DNA of 64,000 nt from Marinobacter panjinensis (GTDB lineage: Bacteria; Pseudomonadota; Gammaproteobacteria; Pseudomonadales; Oleiphilaceae), in assembly GCF_005298175.1 (NCBI RefSeq), contig NZ_SZYH01000001.1, forward strand, positions 1,674,001-1,738,000, read 5' to 3'. Positions within the stretch are counted from its first letter, which is position 1; each line of letters starts with the position of its first letter. Below the pieces are notes generated by a model, which saw only the letters and a program-made list of their open reading frames with translations, was not told the origin of the DNA and ran no database searches. The translations under genes were made by a program, and so were the position numbers. Below are positions 25,476 through 34,480 of this stretch, piece after piece.

Positions 25476-25610
25476 AATAAGGCCTGTCGCTGCGCTTGTT
25501 ATCTGGGTGCCACACAAACACCCAGTCGATACCATTCGCCAATTCTATGCCGTTAAACCCATCAAAAATAGACCTGCCGCTGTTTGGTTAGCACTGTCAT
25601 TTCCGGGTGA

Positions 25611-25644
25611 GACAATCGCCAGGGACGAGGCCCTGGCGATTGTC
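25611..25644. repeat. Perfect 14-bp-stem palindrome, copy 1 of 2
   Basis: GACAATCGCCAGGG and its exact complement flank a 6-base loop, followed by TGTTACGATG. A related hairpin with the same CAATCGCCAG stem and following TGTTAC lies at 37,687-37,716. Could be a terminator or a REP-like element. Confidence 0.65.
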
Positions 25645-25699
25645 TGTTACGATGCAGCACGCAGACGCGCACGAAGGATGAGTGCCACATTCATGGTTG

Positions 25700-25785
25700 A
25701 TAGCTCAGTCTAAAGGAGTGTGAGAGAAGGGTCGGCTTACGCCGACAAGCTATCCCTCCCCGCCTCTAAGGATGGGGTTTCTCAC
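25700..25785 (+). mobile_element. Possible IS200/IS605-type right-end remnant
   Basis: GTCGGCTTACGCCGAC forms a hairpin and is followed by CCCCGCCTCTAAGGATGGGG and TTTCTCAC. A terminal CCCC...GGGG hairpin ending in TTTCTCAC is reminiscent of right ends of IS200/IS605 elements. No tnpA or tnpB is left. Resemblance only. Confidence 0.35.
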
Positions 25786-25795
25786 GAACCATCTT

Positions 25796-25963
25796 ATGAA
25801 TTACGAACACGCAATTGTAAAATTTGAAGGAGACGTTGCTGTCTTGCTCTGCAACGGATGCGGCATCACTATCGCAGAGGGCACCAAACACGAGGACCGT
25901 GAGCACTACTGTACGATGTGCATGAGCGGCAATTGCAAAGCAAAATTCGAAAAAGGAAAATAA
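25796..25963 (+). CDS. Small zinc-ribbon-like protein
   Basis: 55 residues from ATG 25796 (MNYEHAIVKFEGDVAVLLCN). It has CNGC and CTMC pairs plus a further Cys (SGNCKAKF), consistent with a small zinc ribbon. It overlaps the putative IS end upstream, so it may be a passenger or a chance ORF. Confidence 0.45.
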   Translation: MNYEHAIVKFEGDVAVLLCNGCGITIAEGTKHEDREHYCTMCMSGNCKAKFEKGK

Positions 25964-26080
25964 AAAACATAGAGTAACGCTCGTCTACCAACGCGGAAGA
26001 GCATTCAAAGTGTGGAGAGGTTTGATAGCGACTCAAATTAGCCCTGAGCCACCAGAGATACCGTCAGCAACGGCGACACG

Positions 26081-26104
26081 AAAAATAGGTCTGCCCCGGT
26101 TTTC
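26081..26104 (+). repeat. Dispersed short repeat copy with second half duplicated
   Basis: AAAAATAGGTCTGCCCCGGT then TTTC; the CCCGGTTTTCA part is repeated immediately after. It supplies the last codons and stop of the AraC-family gene on the minus strand. Confidence 0.6.
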
Positions 26105-27170
26105 AGTCCCGGTTTTCACCGATTTTTGCCGATTGCGAGGACCGTCGGAAGGCACTGGGACTTACCCCCATAGAACGTTTGAAGGCGCGACTGAAAGCCA
26201 TCTCCGACTCGTAGCCAACGCTTGAAGCAATCGACAGGATTTTATCCGGCCGCTCCCTCAGCAATCGCGCCGCCACCTGCAATCGCCATTGGCTCAGATA
26301 TTTCATCGGCGGCACCCCAATCACCCTACTGAATCGTTCCGCCAGAATGGACCGGGAACAATTCAGCTGGCCAGCCAATTTTTCAAGGGTCCAGGTCTCC
26401 GCCATGCGGCCGTGGAGCAACGAAAGGCATTTTGCGATAAGCGGGTCAGCAAGCCCCCGCATCCAGGGGTTGTTCGTCAGACCCTCGTTTTGGCAATACT
26501 GTCTGATGACTTCAATGAACAGCAATTCCCCCAGCCGCCTCATCACCGAACGACTGCCGGCCCAGGGATGGCCGCATTCCCGGAGCACAATATCAATCAG
26601 ATCGTTGACCGGGCCCTCCAGCGCCGAGCGGGACAGCAGGATATAACGGGGCAATCCGTCAAGCAGCGGGTTCCATGGATAACGATCACACCCCAGAAAC
26701 CCGCACACCAGCCGGTTCTGTCCGGGCCCACCACCGCCATTTTCAATGACCAGGGGCAGCTCACCGGCCGCCATCAACGTGAAAAACTGCCGGGCGGGCT
26801 CGATATCCTTGTCAGACGGGTCCCGGGGTTGGTTCGAAATGGCGTAAGCATCGCCATGCGGGAACAGAATAATGTCGCCACCGTCCAGCCTGACGGGAGG
26901 CTCGCCCTCCACGGTCGCCCAGCAAGGCCCCTCTATAACAACATGATAGGAGATCACCTGATCAGACGCCGGCAAAATCAGATCCCGAAAATAACGTTCA
27001 TTAGGCACACCGGTGGCGTAAGGCCAGCTGGGCCGCCAGGCAAAAAACACCGCCCCCTGCAGCCGGATGTTCTCAAGGACATTGGAGATGAGGGCATCCA
27101 CCATCCCGGACGTTTGGACAAGCGAATCGGACGACAGGCTATGGTTCCTTTGCATGGTAGTCCCTAGCAT
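26103..27170 (-). CDS. AraC-family transcriptional regulator with cupin domain
   Basis: 355 residues. The N-terminal cupin_6 type domain (EGPCWATVEGEPPVRLDGGD, IILFPHGDAYAIS) senses a ligand. The C-terminal AraC DNA-binding domain has two HTH units (TLEKLAGQLNCSRSILAERF and ILSIASSVGYESEMAFSRAF). ATG 27155 is an alternative start. It is divergent from a methyltransferase gene with only about 56 bp between them, so it very likely controls that gene. Confidence 0.88.
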   Translation of the reverse strand: MLGTTMQRNHSLSSDSLVQTSGMVDALISNVLENIRLQGAVFFAWRPSWPYATGVPNERYFRDLILPASDQVISYHVVIEGPCWATVEGEPPVRLDGGDIILFPHGDAYAISNQPRDPSDKDIEPARQFFTLMAAGELPLVIENGGGGPGQNRLVCGFLGCDRYPWNPLLDGLPRYILLSRSALEGPVNDLIDIVLRECGHPWAGSRSVMRRLGELLFIEVIRQYCQNEGLTNNPWMRGLADPLIAKCLSLLHGRMAETWTLEKLAGQLNCSRSILAERFSRVIGVPPMKYLSQWRLQVAARLLRERPDKILSIASSVGYESEMAFSRAFKRSMGVSPSAFRRSSQSAKIGENRD

Positions 27171-27226
27171 ATGACGTAAGGGAACCGGATCACCATTGAG
27201 ACCCGACGATGGAAAAGGAGGCTGCC

Positions 27227-28036
27227 ATGTCCTCGCTCAGCAAAGTGGAAACTAAACCTCCAAGCCCTGCTTTAATCTACCACCAACAATTTGTGCCCGC
27301 ATTATTCGGTCAGTGGGGTCCGCGACTCGCGGTGCAAGCCGGACTGCGCAATGGCATGGCTATACTTGATGTGGGCTGCGGCACCGGCGTGCTGGCCTCG
27401 GCTGCCGCCGATATTGTCGGTGATGAAGGCGTCACCGGTGTGGATATCAACCCGGACATGCTGGATGTGGCCCGGCAACTGCGCCCAAGCATCACATGGC
27501 TCCAGGCACCGGCCGAACACCTTCCATTCGCTGACGCCAGCTTTGACGCGGTTCTGAGCCAGTTTGCCCTGATGTTTTTTGACTCCCGCGCACAGGGGCT
27601 GGCAGAAATGTGGCGTGTGCTCAGACCGGGCGGAACCCTCCTGGTTGCCGTCTGCGATGGCATCCACCGGTCGGCGGGTTATTCGGTGTTTGCTGAAGTG
27701 CTGAACAGCCTGTTTGGCCCCGATGTCGCGGAGTCTTTCAGGGCGCCGTTCAGTGCCGGTAACGCGGACCACCTGCGCGAACTTGTGCAGAAAGCGGGCA
27801 TCCCTGACGCGAGCATCGAGCAACAGCTGGGAACCGTAAAATTTGACACCATCGGCGACATGATCTCAACCGAACGAGCCTGTGTGTTCACCCTGGGTGG
27901 GATTCTGGATGATGTGCAGTTTACGAAGCTGATGCGCGAAGCCGACGTGGCGTTCCGGGACTTTCTGACCAGTAAGGGGACCGTTGAGTTCACCATGCCA
28001 GCCTTAACCATTCAGGCGCAGAAAAGTGCAGAGTGA
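27227..28036 (+). CDS. Class I SAM-dependent methyltransferase (UbiE/Methyltransf_11 type)
   Basis: About 269 residues from ATG 27227 (AAGGAGG upstream). Motif I ILDVGCGTGVLASAA, motif II VTGVDINPDMLDVA, motif III LPFADASFDAVLSQFALMFF and the post-motif RVLRPGGTLLVAV are all clear. Probably a small-molecule methyltransferase under control of the divergent AraC regulator. Confidence 0.88.
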   Translation: MSSLSKVETKPPSPALIYHQQFVPALFGQWGPRLAVQAGLRNGMAILDVGCGTGVLASAAADIVGDEGVTGVDINPDMLDVARQLRPSITWLQAPAEHLPFADASFDAVLSQFALMFFDSRAQGLAEMWRVLRPGGTLLVAVCDGIHRSAGYSVFAEVLNSLFGPDVAESFRAPFSAGNADHLRELVQKAGIPDASIEQQLGTVKFDTIGDMISTERACVFTLGGILDDVQFTKLMREADVAFRDFLTSKGTVEFTMPALTIQAQKSAE

Positions 28037-28263
28037 AGGGTGCGTGTTCCCGGTTTTCACTTAAGTCTGAAATACTGTGCCGGAGTCAAATATTGGGTCT
28101 TGGATATGCCGCAAACACCATCGTCGTCATGAAATGGTGATCATTTCGTTATCGTGATATGAGGAACTCTCGTTAGGGATGGCAGAAGCTATACCTAGTC
28201 CGTTGGAAATCTTGCGGGCTGGAAGACATAGCGCGACAACTATACTGCCAAGGAGAATCCACC

Positions 28264-28713
28264 ATGTCACGTATCGCTCTGTTTTTACTGGGAAGCTTGC
28301 TCATGACCAGTCTGGCTCACGCAGACCCCGGTCAGCCAAATTTCATGCCTGCACTTTGGGGTGATGGCGAAGTCTGGGGTACCAAGGGAACCACCACCTT
28401 GCCGGCTCCCACGGCCAACAACCTTCAGTCTTTCGACGCTCTCTACGTGGTGACCAATTCCAATAACCCGGAAGGTCAGCTGCCAATCTCCGAAGCGGCG
28501 CCTGGCAATCCGGCCTATAACGGGGGGCGTTGGTTCACACACACTGTAGAATGGACCGGACCCGGGTTTATGTATCATGGCATCGTGCCGGTTCTGACCT
28601 CCGATGAGGACATCGACTATCACGAAGCCATGGGCCACCTGACCATCACTCCGGGATCTTTTCCGGACGGCCCGCCGGTCTACTTCCAGTGTCCCTTGCT
28701 TCCCGTAAAGTAA
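28264..28713 (+). CDS. Secreted hypothetical protein
   Basis: 149 residues: a signal peptide (SRIALFLLGSLLMTSLAHA) and a mature domain with GDGEVWGTKGTTTLPAP, NPAYNGGRWFTHTVEW and a single late Cys. AAGGAG precedes the ATG. Not recognised. Followed by a clear terminator-like hairpin, so it is monocistronic. Confidence 0.75.
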   Translation: MSRIALFLLGSLLMTSLAHADPGQPNFMPALWGDGEVWGTKGTTTLPAPTANNLQSFDALYVVTNSNNPEGQLPISEAAPGNPAYNGGRWFTHTVEWTGPGFMYHGIVPVLTSDEDIDYHEAMGHLTITPGSFPDGPPVYFQCPLLPVK

Positions 28714-28722
28714 GGTAAAGCT

Positions 28723-28753
28723 GAGAGCGGGATGAGTCGATCAACCCGCTCTC
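28723..28753 (+). terminator. Intrinsic terminator-like hairpin
   Basis: 9-bp stem GAGAGCGGG / CCCGCTCTC with a 13-base loop, followed by TGTTT, ten bases after the stop of the secreted protein. Confidence 0.6.
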
Positions 28754-28829
28754 TGTTTACTGAGACCGCTGTATTTTAGCGCTGGATTGACTACACTTTA
28801 ATCAGGTCCAGTGCACGGAGGATGTGTTC

Positions 28830-29318
28830 ATGGAACATTCTCCTGGCTTTACGCCATGCCTTTACAAACGCCTTTCATTTTCAGGTCCGAGTCACCGGAT
28901 TTTGTGGCTGGTGATGCTTCTTGCCATCACTTATCCCACTCACCCACTCGCTGATGAACAGTCTCCACTGCCCATGGCGCTGGACGGCAAATCCTTCCAG
29001 AGTCGGCTTGGCCCGGTAGGGCAACCTGCGGATGTTGATGACCTGCTGGTGTTTGAAGACGGCTATTTCGTATCCAGGGAGTGCGAGCGGCGTTGCGGTT
29101 ACGCCAAGGTCGAGTACTGGCTGAGGACCCGGGAAGACGGCATTGAGATGCGAGCAGAAGTACCGTGCACCGATTCGGGTGCCATGATGTACTGGCGGGG
29201 TACCGTCCGGGGCGACGAGATTGAAGGCTCATTCACCTGGGTAAACAAGCGTTGGTACTGGACCTTTGAGAAAGAGTTCTGGTTTGAGGGTCGGCTGGTA
29301 AAGGCCGACAATCCATGA
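28830..29318 (+). CDS. Exported hypothetical protein
   Basis: About 162 residues. A long N-region precedes a hydrophobic signal segment (HRILWLVMLLAITYPTHPLA). The mature part has FEDGYFVSRECERRCGYAKVE and KRWYWTFEKEFWFEG, with three Cys. ATG 28830 is preferred because GGAGG lies seven bases upstream. It overlaps the next gene by four bases (ATGA), so the two form an operon. Function unknown. Confidence 0.75.
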   Translation: MEHSPGFTPCLYKRLSFSGPSHRILWLVMLLAITYPTHPLADEQSPLPMALDGKSFQSRLGPVGQPADVDDLLVFEDGYFVSRECERRCGYAKVEYWLRTREDGIEMRAEVPCTDSGAMMYWRGTVRGDEIEGSFTWVNKRWYWTFEKEFWFEGRLVKADNP

Positions 29319-29995
29319 CCCGGTCCGTCATGCCAGCCAGACGACGTGTGGCAGGGCTGCTAAAACTCACCATTCTGATCGTCATCATTGTGGCAGGAAA
29401 CCTGCTGACCAAGGGTATTATTGATGGCCTGGACATGGACATCCGACCATCGAACGAGCCCATGCTGCACCAGATCATCATGATCTCCATGGTCGCCTAC
29501 ATCCTGCTGATGGCCATTCCTTTTGTGCCTGGTGTTGAAATCGGGCTCGCACTGATGATGATCCTCGGGCCCAAAATTGTGCCCCTGGTGTATGGGGCCA
29601 CCCTGATTTCCCTGTGTCTCGCCTTCATGGCCGGAAGACTGTTACCGGAAAAAAGCATCACCCGTTTTTTGCGTGAAGTGCGCCTCGTAAGGGCCGCGGC
29701 GTTTTTGGAGAGCTTCCACGGGCTTGGCCCCGAGCAACGACTGGCCCGGCTAATGGACATATCGCCCCGGCGATGGGTGCCGTGGCTTTTGAAGCACCGC
29801 TACCTGACCCTGATGCTTGCCATCAACCTTCCGGGCAATATGGTTGTGGGCGGCGGTGGCGGTCTGGCGCTGATGGCTGGCATGAGCAGGATGTTTTCCA
29901 TTCACCGATACATACCCATGGTCGCCGTTGCGATTTCCCCAGTCCCTCTTTTTCTGCTGGTATTCGGAAACAGAATTGCCAGTTGGCCGATCTGA
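29315..29995 (+). CDS. Integral membrane protein, possibly VTT/DedA-like
   Basis: 226 residues with hydrophobic segments near 13-33, 48-68, 73-110, 165-185 and 197-220. IPFVPGVEIGLALMMILGPK resembles the re-entrant loop region of VTT (SNARE-associated, DedA) proteins, and there is a GGGGGLALMAG segment later. The assignment is tentative. Translationally coupled to the exported protein upstream. Confidence 0.6.
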   Translation: MTRSVMPARRRVAGLLKLTILIVIIVAGNLLTKGIIDGLDMDIRPSNEPMLHQIIMISMVAYILLMAIPFVPGVEIGLALMMILGPKIVPLVYGATLISLCLAFMAGRLLPEKSITRFLREVRLVRAAAFLESFHGLGPEQRLARLMDISPRRWVPWLLKHRYLTLMLAINLPGNMVVGGGGGLALMAGMSRMFSIHRYIPMVAVAISPVPLFLLVFGNRIASWPI

Positions 29996-30079
29996 GTTGA
30001 AGCTCGTTCAACACAGATCAATCCGTCTCCGGCTTTCGTACCTAAGGCCTTGATGATCCGGTGAACAACCCGGAGATGT

Positions 30080-32305
30080 TCACCTTTGCTGCAGTCGTTG
30101 CTCATAATTCCTGGCTTTATCCGTTTCACCCAAAGACCGATGAAAACTCATTAGTGCCGATAACATGTCGCGGTTGTCGGGAAACTTTTCAATTGCCCGC
30201 TCCAATACGGCGATGGCCTCGCGGGTCTGTCCGCTGGATTCCAGGGCAACCGCATAGACGTAGATGTAGCGATCGGTCGCGCTGCTGCCCTCGGCCGCCC
30301 TTTCAAGATAGTTCAGCGCTTCGGCAAGCCTGCCCTCGCGCACCAGAAGCAGACCGAGAGAGTGCTCAATCGGCGCCGGATCACGAACGGCAGTGAGGCC
30401 ATTTTCCAGAACCTGCCTGCCCTCACCGTCTCTGCCATCAGCGCGCAGAAACGCCGCCAGATTAACGTAGGCCGGGGTGTAATAGGGCGCCCGCTCAATG
30501 GCTCTTCGGTAGTAAGATTCGGCCTTGTCGACCTTGCCCTGGCGCCACAGATACTCACCCAGATTCAGCAGCGACTCAGGCCTGTCTGAGTTATTCAGCT
30601 GGGACTGGACATAGTCCGACAAGGCACGTCGGTATCGCTCTCGCACTTCTGCCGGCCGCTCAGGCAGGGCCGGTTCCGAGAGCTGACTGGCAGTCAGGCT
30701 GCTGATTACCCGGTGCTGATCATACAAACCGGGCACGCCAAACATCGGTCGGTACTCTTCCGGCAATGCACCAAGCGCTCGTGCGGCGCCCAAGGCCACC
30801 AGCGGATCGTCAGACCGGCTGGCCTGCTGCAGCACAGCCGCTGACTGCCGGGACAGATACCCTGGCAACAGAGTCACTGCGGTAGCCCGCGCTATCGCGG
30901 GCTGCGTGGTATCCAGGATCAGTTGCGCCAGCAGAGCCTCAGCCTCGGGGCTGCCGTATCGCCCTGCCTGCAGAGCCAGGGCAAAGTGACCCTCATCCGG
31001 CGCGCCATGGCGCGCCTCCAAGACATTTGCGGCCCATTCCGCTGTTTTATCCGTGTGGCATTGATTACAGGCATTGGGCACTCCCAGCTGCAGGGACAGA
31101 TCGGGCCGGGGCACCCGGAAACTGTGATCCCTGCGGGCATCCACCCCCATATACACTTTGTCTGGCATGTGGCAGTTGACACATTGCGCGCCGGCACTGC
31201 CTTCGGGATGACCGTGGTGTTTTTCGACAGCAAATGTTGTCGGCAGATGACACTGGCCACACACGGCATTACCCGGCGCTTTCAACGACAAACTGTGTGG
31301 ATTGTGGCAATCGGAACAGGTCACGCCCGCATGGAACATGGCGCTCTGAACGAATGACCCATAAACGAAAACCTCACCGTCAATCTGACCGTCTGCGTGG
31401 TACAGGCCTTGGTCCAGAAGTGCCGGCATAAAATGCTGGAAAAGGCCGTCTGCCGGACGTGCACCATGGAACTGGGTTACCCGGCGTGAATGACACTGGG
31501 CGCAGGTTTCAAGTTCCGGCTGCGATGCCGCGCCGGAACGTCCGGGGGCTGGGCTACCAGTCTGAGGATCAGCGAACCAGTCTTTGGTCTTCGCCCGGGA
31601 AAGCGCCAGCTCAAAGCCCGAAAACGGCAGGCTCCTGTTGCCATCTTCCATGGCCGAGACGTGCTCCTGCCCGGGGCCATGACAGGCCTCGCAGGCGACA
31701 TTCACCTCACTCCAGGTGGTGTCATAGCGATCGAGCTTCAGATCGTAGTTTTTCTGCAGGTGTGTGGAGTGGCAATCCGCACACATAAAGTTCCAGTTCT
31801 GGTTCAGTCCCGTCCAGTGAAGCTCATCGCCGGCACGGATGGGTTCGTCCGGATACAGGTGATACCAACGCTGCCCACCCATCACCGATGGCCGGGTATC
31901 CCAGACAATGCTCAAAGCCTGCAAACGGCCGCCGGGCATTTCAATCAGGTACTGCTGCAATGGGTAAACGCCAAAGGTGTAGGCGATGGGATAGTCCGTC
32001 AGCTCGCCATCAGGCCCGTCTGTCCTGACCATAAACCGATCGCCCCGGCGAAAAAACCGGGACTCTACCCCAAAATACTCAAACGAGACGTCATCAAATC
32101 GGCCGAGAACCGTCTTGGGGGTTGCTGGCTGCATCGCTTTCTCGTGGTGGGAGTCCTGCCAAAGCGCATACTCAGACTGATGGCACCCGGCGCAGACCGC
32201 CGCGCCCACATAACCGGCGGCACCGCTGGCATCGAAAACGTTTACGGCGTTTTGGGCCGGAAAACTGGCACATAGCAACAGCAGCGCAAGAACTGTTCTG
32301 ATCAT
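30080..32305 (-). CDS. Multihaem cytochrome c with C-terminal TPR domain
   Basis: 741 residues with a signal peptide. Eight CxxCH motifs are visible: CAGCH, CADCH, CEACH, CAQCH, CSDCH, CGQCH, CVNCH and CNQCH, the first near residue 38 and the last near 395. The layout matches cytochrome c-554/NrfA-like multihaem proteins. From about residue 560 TPR-like helices follow (LLNLGEYLWRQGKVDKAESY, YYTPAYVNLAAFLRADGRDG). A periplasmic electron-transfer or redox-enzyme role is likely; substrate unknown. Confidence 0.85.
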   Translation of the reverse strand: MIRTVLALLLLCASFPAQNAVNVFDASGAAGYVGAAVCAGCHQSEYALWQDSHHEKAMQPATPKTVLGRFDDVSFEYFGVESRFFRRGDRFMVRTDGPDGELTDYPIAYTFGVYPLQQYLIEMPGGRLQALSIVWDTRPSVMGGQRWYHLYPDEPIRAGDELHWTGLNQNWNFMCADCHSTHLQKNYDLKLDRYDTTWSEVNVACEACHGPGQEHVSAMEDGNRSLPFSGFELALSRAKTKDWFADPQTGSPAPGRSGAASQPELETCAQCHSRRVTQFHGARPADGLFQHFMPALLDQGLYHADGQIDGEVFVYGSFVQSAMFHAGVTCSDCHNPHSLSLKAPGNAVCGQCHLPTTFAVEKHHGHPEGSAGAQCVNCHMPDKVYMGVDARRDHSFRVPRPDLSLQLGVPNACNQCHTDKTAEWAANVLEARHGAPDEGHFALALQAGRYGSPEAEALLAQLILDTTQPAIARATAVTLLPGYLSRQSAAVLQQASRSDDPLVALGAARALGALPEEYRPMFGVPGLYDQHRVISSLTASQLSEPALPERPAEVRERYRRALSDYVQSQLNNSDRPESLLNLGEYLWRQGKVDKAESYYRRAIERAPYYTPAYVNLAAFLRADGRDGEGRQVLENGLTAVRDPAPIEHSLGLLLVREGRLAEALNYLERAAEGSSATDRYIYVYAVALESSGQTREAIAVLERAIEKFPDNRDMLSALMSFHRSLGETDKARNYEQRLQQR

Positions 32306-32366
32306 AAGCCTTCCCTGACGAGCTACCTCGATAATAATGGCAGATAAAAATTAGAATGCACTGAGA

Positions 32367-32395
32367 ATGACAAGAGTTAATAGTGCCATTGTCAT
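32367..32395. promoter_or_regulatory. Inverted repeat in a divergent promoter region
   Basis: ATGACAA, 15 bases, TTGTCAT. It lies between the divergent multihaem cytochrome and amidohydrolase genes. A candidate regulator site, with no matching regulator nearby. Confidence 0.3.
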
Positions 32396-32556
32396 GATCC
32401 GTTTTGACTGAGTTTCAACTTATGCGGGCGCTTGCGGCCGCGCCAAAACTGTTCTAGATTTTGAATCACAAACCCGCCCTATTGCCGCAGGAGTACGCGT
32501 TGTTCGTCACGAGGGCTGCCTGATAGTGATCCGCCCCCGCATACAAGGAGGCTTCC

Positions 32557-34446
32557 GTGACCGTTCAGCGTCGACTAGCGCTTATCCTTTTCTTGTTATT
32601 AAGCCTGACCAGCCGTTCTCAGGCAGCAACCGAAGCAACTGTAGAGTCTGACGTCAACGCCGACACGATTTATCAGGGCGGGCCAGTTATCACCATCAAT
32701 GACGCGCAGCCTGGCGCCGAGGCGGTCGCCGTTAAAGACGGCATCATCATTGCTGTAGGCGCTCAAGCCCAGATTGAGCGCCTGAAAGGGCCTCAGACCA
32801 AAGTCCATGACCTCCAGGGAAAAACCCTGCTCCCCGGGTTTGTGGATTCCCACGGCCACGCTTACCTGCAGGGCGTTCAGGCAACCACGGCAAACCTGCT
32901 GCCACCACCGGATGGGGCCGGAAAAGACATCCCCGCCCTTGTCAGCCTGCTGTCCGACTGGGCGGCAAACAATCAGGACGCCATCGAAAAGGTCGGATGG
33001 ATTGTCGGATTCGGGTATGACGACTCCCAGCTGGCAGAGCAAAGACACCCCAACCGCGACGACCTGGATAAAGTCTCCACCGAACTGCCTGTATTGATCA
33101 TTCACCAGTCCGGCCACCTCGGCGCGGGCAACAGTAAAGCACTCGAACTGGCGGGGGTGACCGCCAAAACCCCGGATCCCCAAGGGGGGGTATTCCGCCG
33201 CCGGGAGGGCTCCAATGAGCCAAGCGGCGTCAGCGAGGAATACGCGTTTTTCTATCTGCTCAGCAAACTGGCTGGCCGCTTCAACGATGAAATCAACGAT
33301 GCGCTGGTAGAGGCAGGCACAAAACAGCTGGCCGCCTTTGGCTACACCACTGGCCAGGAGGGCAGAGCCACCGGTGCTGGGCTGGCCGCCATGAGCCGGG
33401 TTGCGGGCAAAGGAAACCTGCCGATCGATCTGGTCGCCTATCCCGATATTCTGGAAGTGGAAACCATTCAGCCAACGTTGGACTATCAAAACCGGTATCG
33501 TGTGGGGGGCGCAAAGTTGACCATCGATGGCTCGCCGCAGGGTAAAACAGCTTGGTTATCAGAACCTTACCATGTGCCTCCTGAAGGCAGGGAACAGGGT
33601 TATCGAGGCTATGCAGCGGTGGACCAGGCGACGGTGGACACGGCGGTAGACAAGGCCTTTGCCAACGGCTGGCAGATCCTTACCCACGCCAATGGGGATG
33701 CAGCAACCGACAGCCTGATCAGTGCCCTCAGCAAAGCCCGGGAGAAATACCCCTCGATGAAGAACCGCCCGGTACTGATTCATGGGCAAGTGCTTCGAAG
33801 AGACCAGGTCAAGAAGCTGAAGGCGCTCTCCGTTTTTCCATCCCTATTCCCCATGCACACCTTCTATTGGGGCGACTGGCACCGCGAATCCGTACTCGGT
33901 CCAGAGCGTGCCGAAAACATCTCGCCCACGGGTTGGGTGCTGGAAGAAGGTATGATGTTCGGGACCCATCACGACGCACCAGTGGCACTGCCCGATTCAA
34001 TGCGAGTGCTGTCTGCCACCGTGACCCGTACAACCCGCAGTGGGCGAGTCCTGGGGCCGGAGCACAAGGTGCCCGTGCTGACAGCCCTCAAGGCCATGAC
34101 CCTGTGGCCGGCCTGGCAGCATTTTGAAGAGCAGCAAAAAGGCAGCATCGAGGTCGGCAAGGTTGCAGACTTTGTCGTATTGTCAGAAAACCCGCTGGAA
34201 ACGCCGGAACAGGATCTAGCCGACATCAAGGTCCTGAAAACCATCAAAGCTGACCAACTGGTTTACGAAAGGCCATCCGACGTGACCGCAATCTCCACAC
34301 CTGCTCTGTTCGGACTGGTCCGGGGCTCTGAGTATCACGACCATTCGCCGGATGCGCCTACAGCAGCGCTGGGCGGAGACGGCTGCTTCAATGACGCGCT
34401 GAACCTTTTATACCGTGCAATCAATAGTCCTGCACCGGAACTCTGA
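32557..34446 (+). CDS. Exported amidohydrolase (YtcJ-like, amidohydro_3)
   Basis: 629 residues, GTG start after AAGGAGG. A signal peptide (LALILFLLLSLTSRSQA) precedes the metal-dependent hydrolase domain: KTLLPGFVDSHGHAY carries the HxH pair, and later come WQILTHANGDAATD and FGTHHDAPVALPDSMRVLSA. The C-terminus has the usual KVADFVVLSENPLE strand. Substrate unknown; the family acts on amide or ester bonds of small molecules. The outer-membrane gene follows 34 bp downstream. Confidence 0.88.
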   Translation: MTVQRRLALILFLLLSLTSRSQAATEATVESDVNADTIYQGGPVITINDAQPGAEAVAVKDGIIIAVGAQAQIERLKGPQTKVHDLQGKTLLPGFVDSHGHAYLQGVQATTANLLPPPDGAGKDIPALVSLLSDWAANNQDAIEKVGWIVGFGYDDSQLAEQRHPNRDDLDKVSTELPVLIIHQSGHLGAGNSKALELAGVTAKTPDPQGGVFRRREGSNEPSGVSEEYAFFYLLSKLAGRFNDEINDALVEAGTKQLAAFGYTTGQEGRATGAGLAAMSRVAGKGNLPIDLVAYPDILEVETIQPTLDYQNRYRVGGAKLTIDGSPQGKTAWLSEPYHVPPEGREQGYRGYAAVDQATVDTAVDKAFANGWQILTHANGDAATDSLISALSKAREKYPSMKNRPVLIHGQVLRRDQVKKLKALSVFPSLFPMHTFYWGDWHRESVLGPERAENISPTGWVLEEGMMFGTHHDAPVALPDSMRVLSATVTRTTRSGRVLGPEHKVPVLTALKAMTLWPAWQHFEEQQKGSIEVGKVADFVVLSENPLETPEQDLADIKVLKTIKADQLVYERPSDVTAISTPALFGLVRGSEYHDHSPDAPTAALGGDGCFNDALNLLYRAINSPAPEL

Positions 34447-34480
34447 ATCCCGATGACCCGAATAGGGCCAGGAGATGAGC

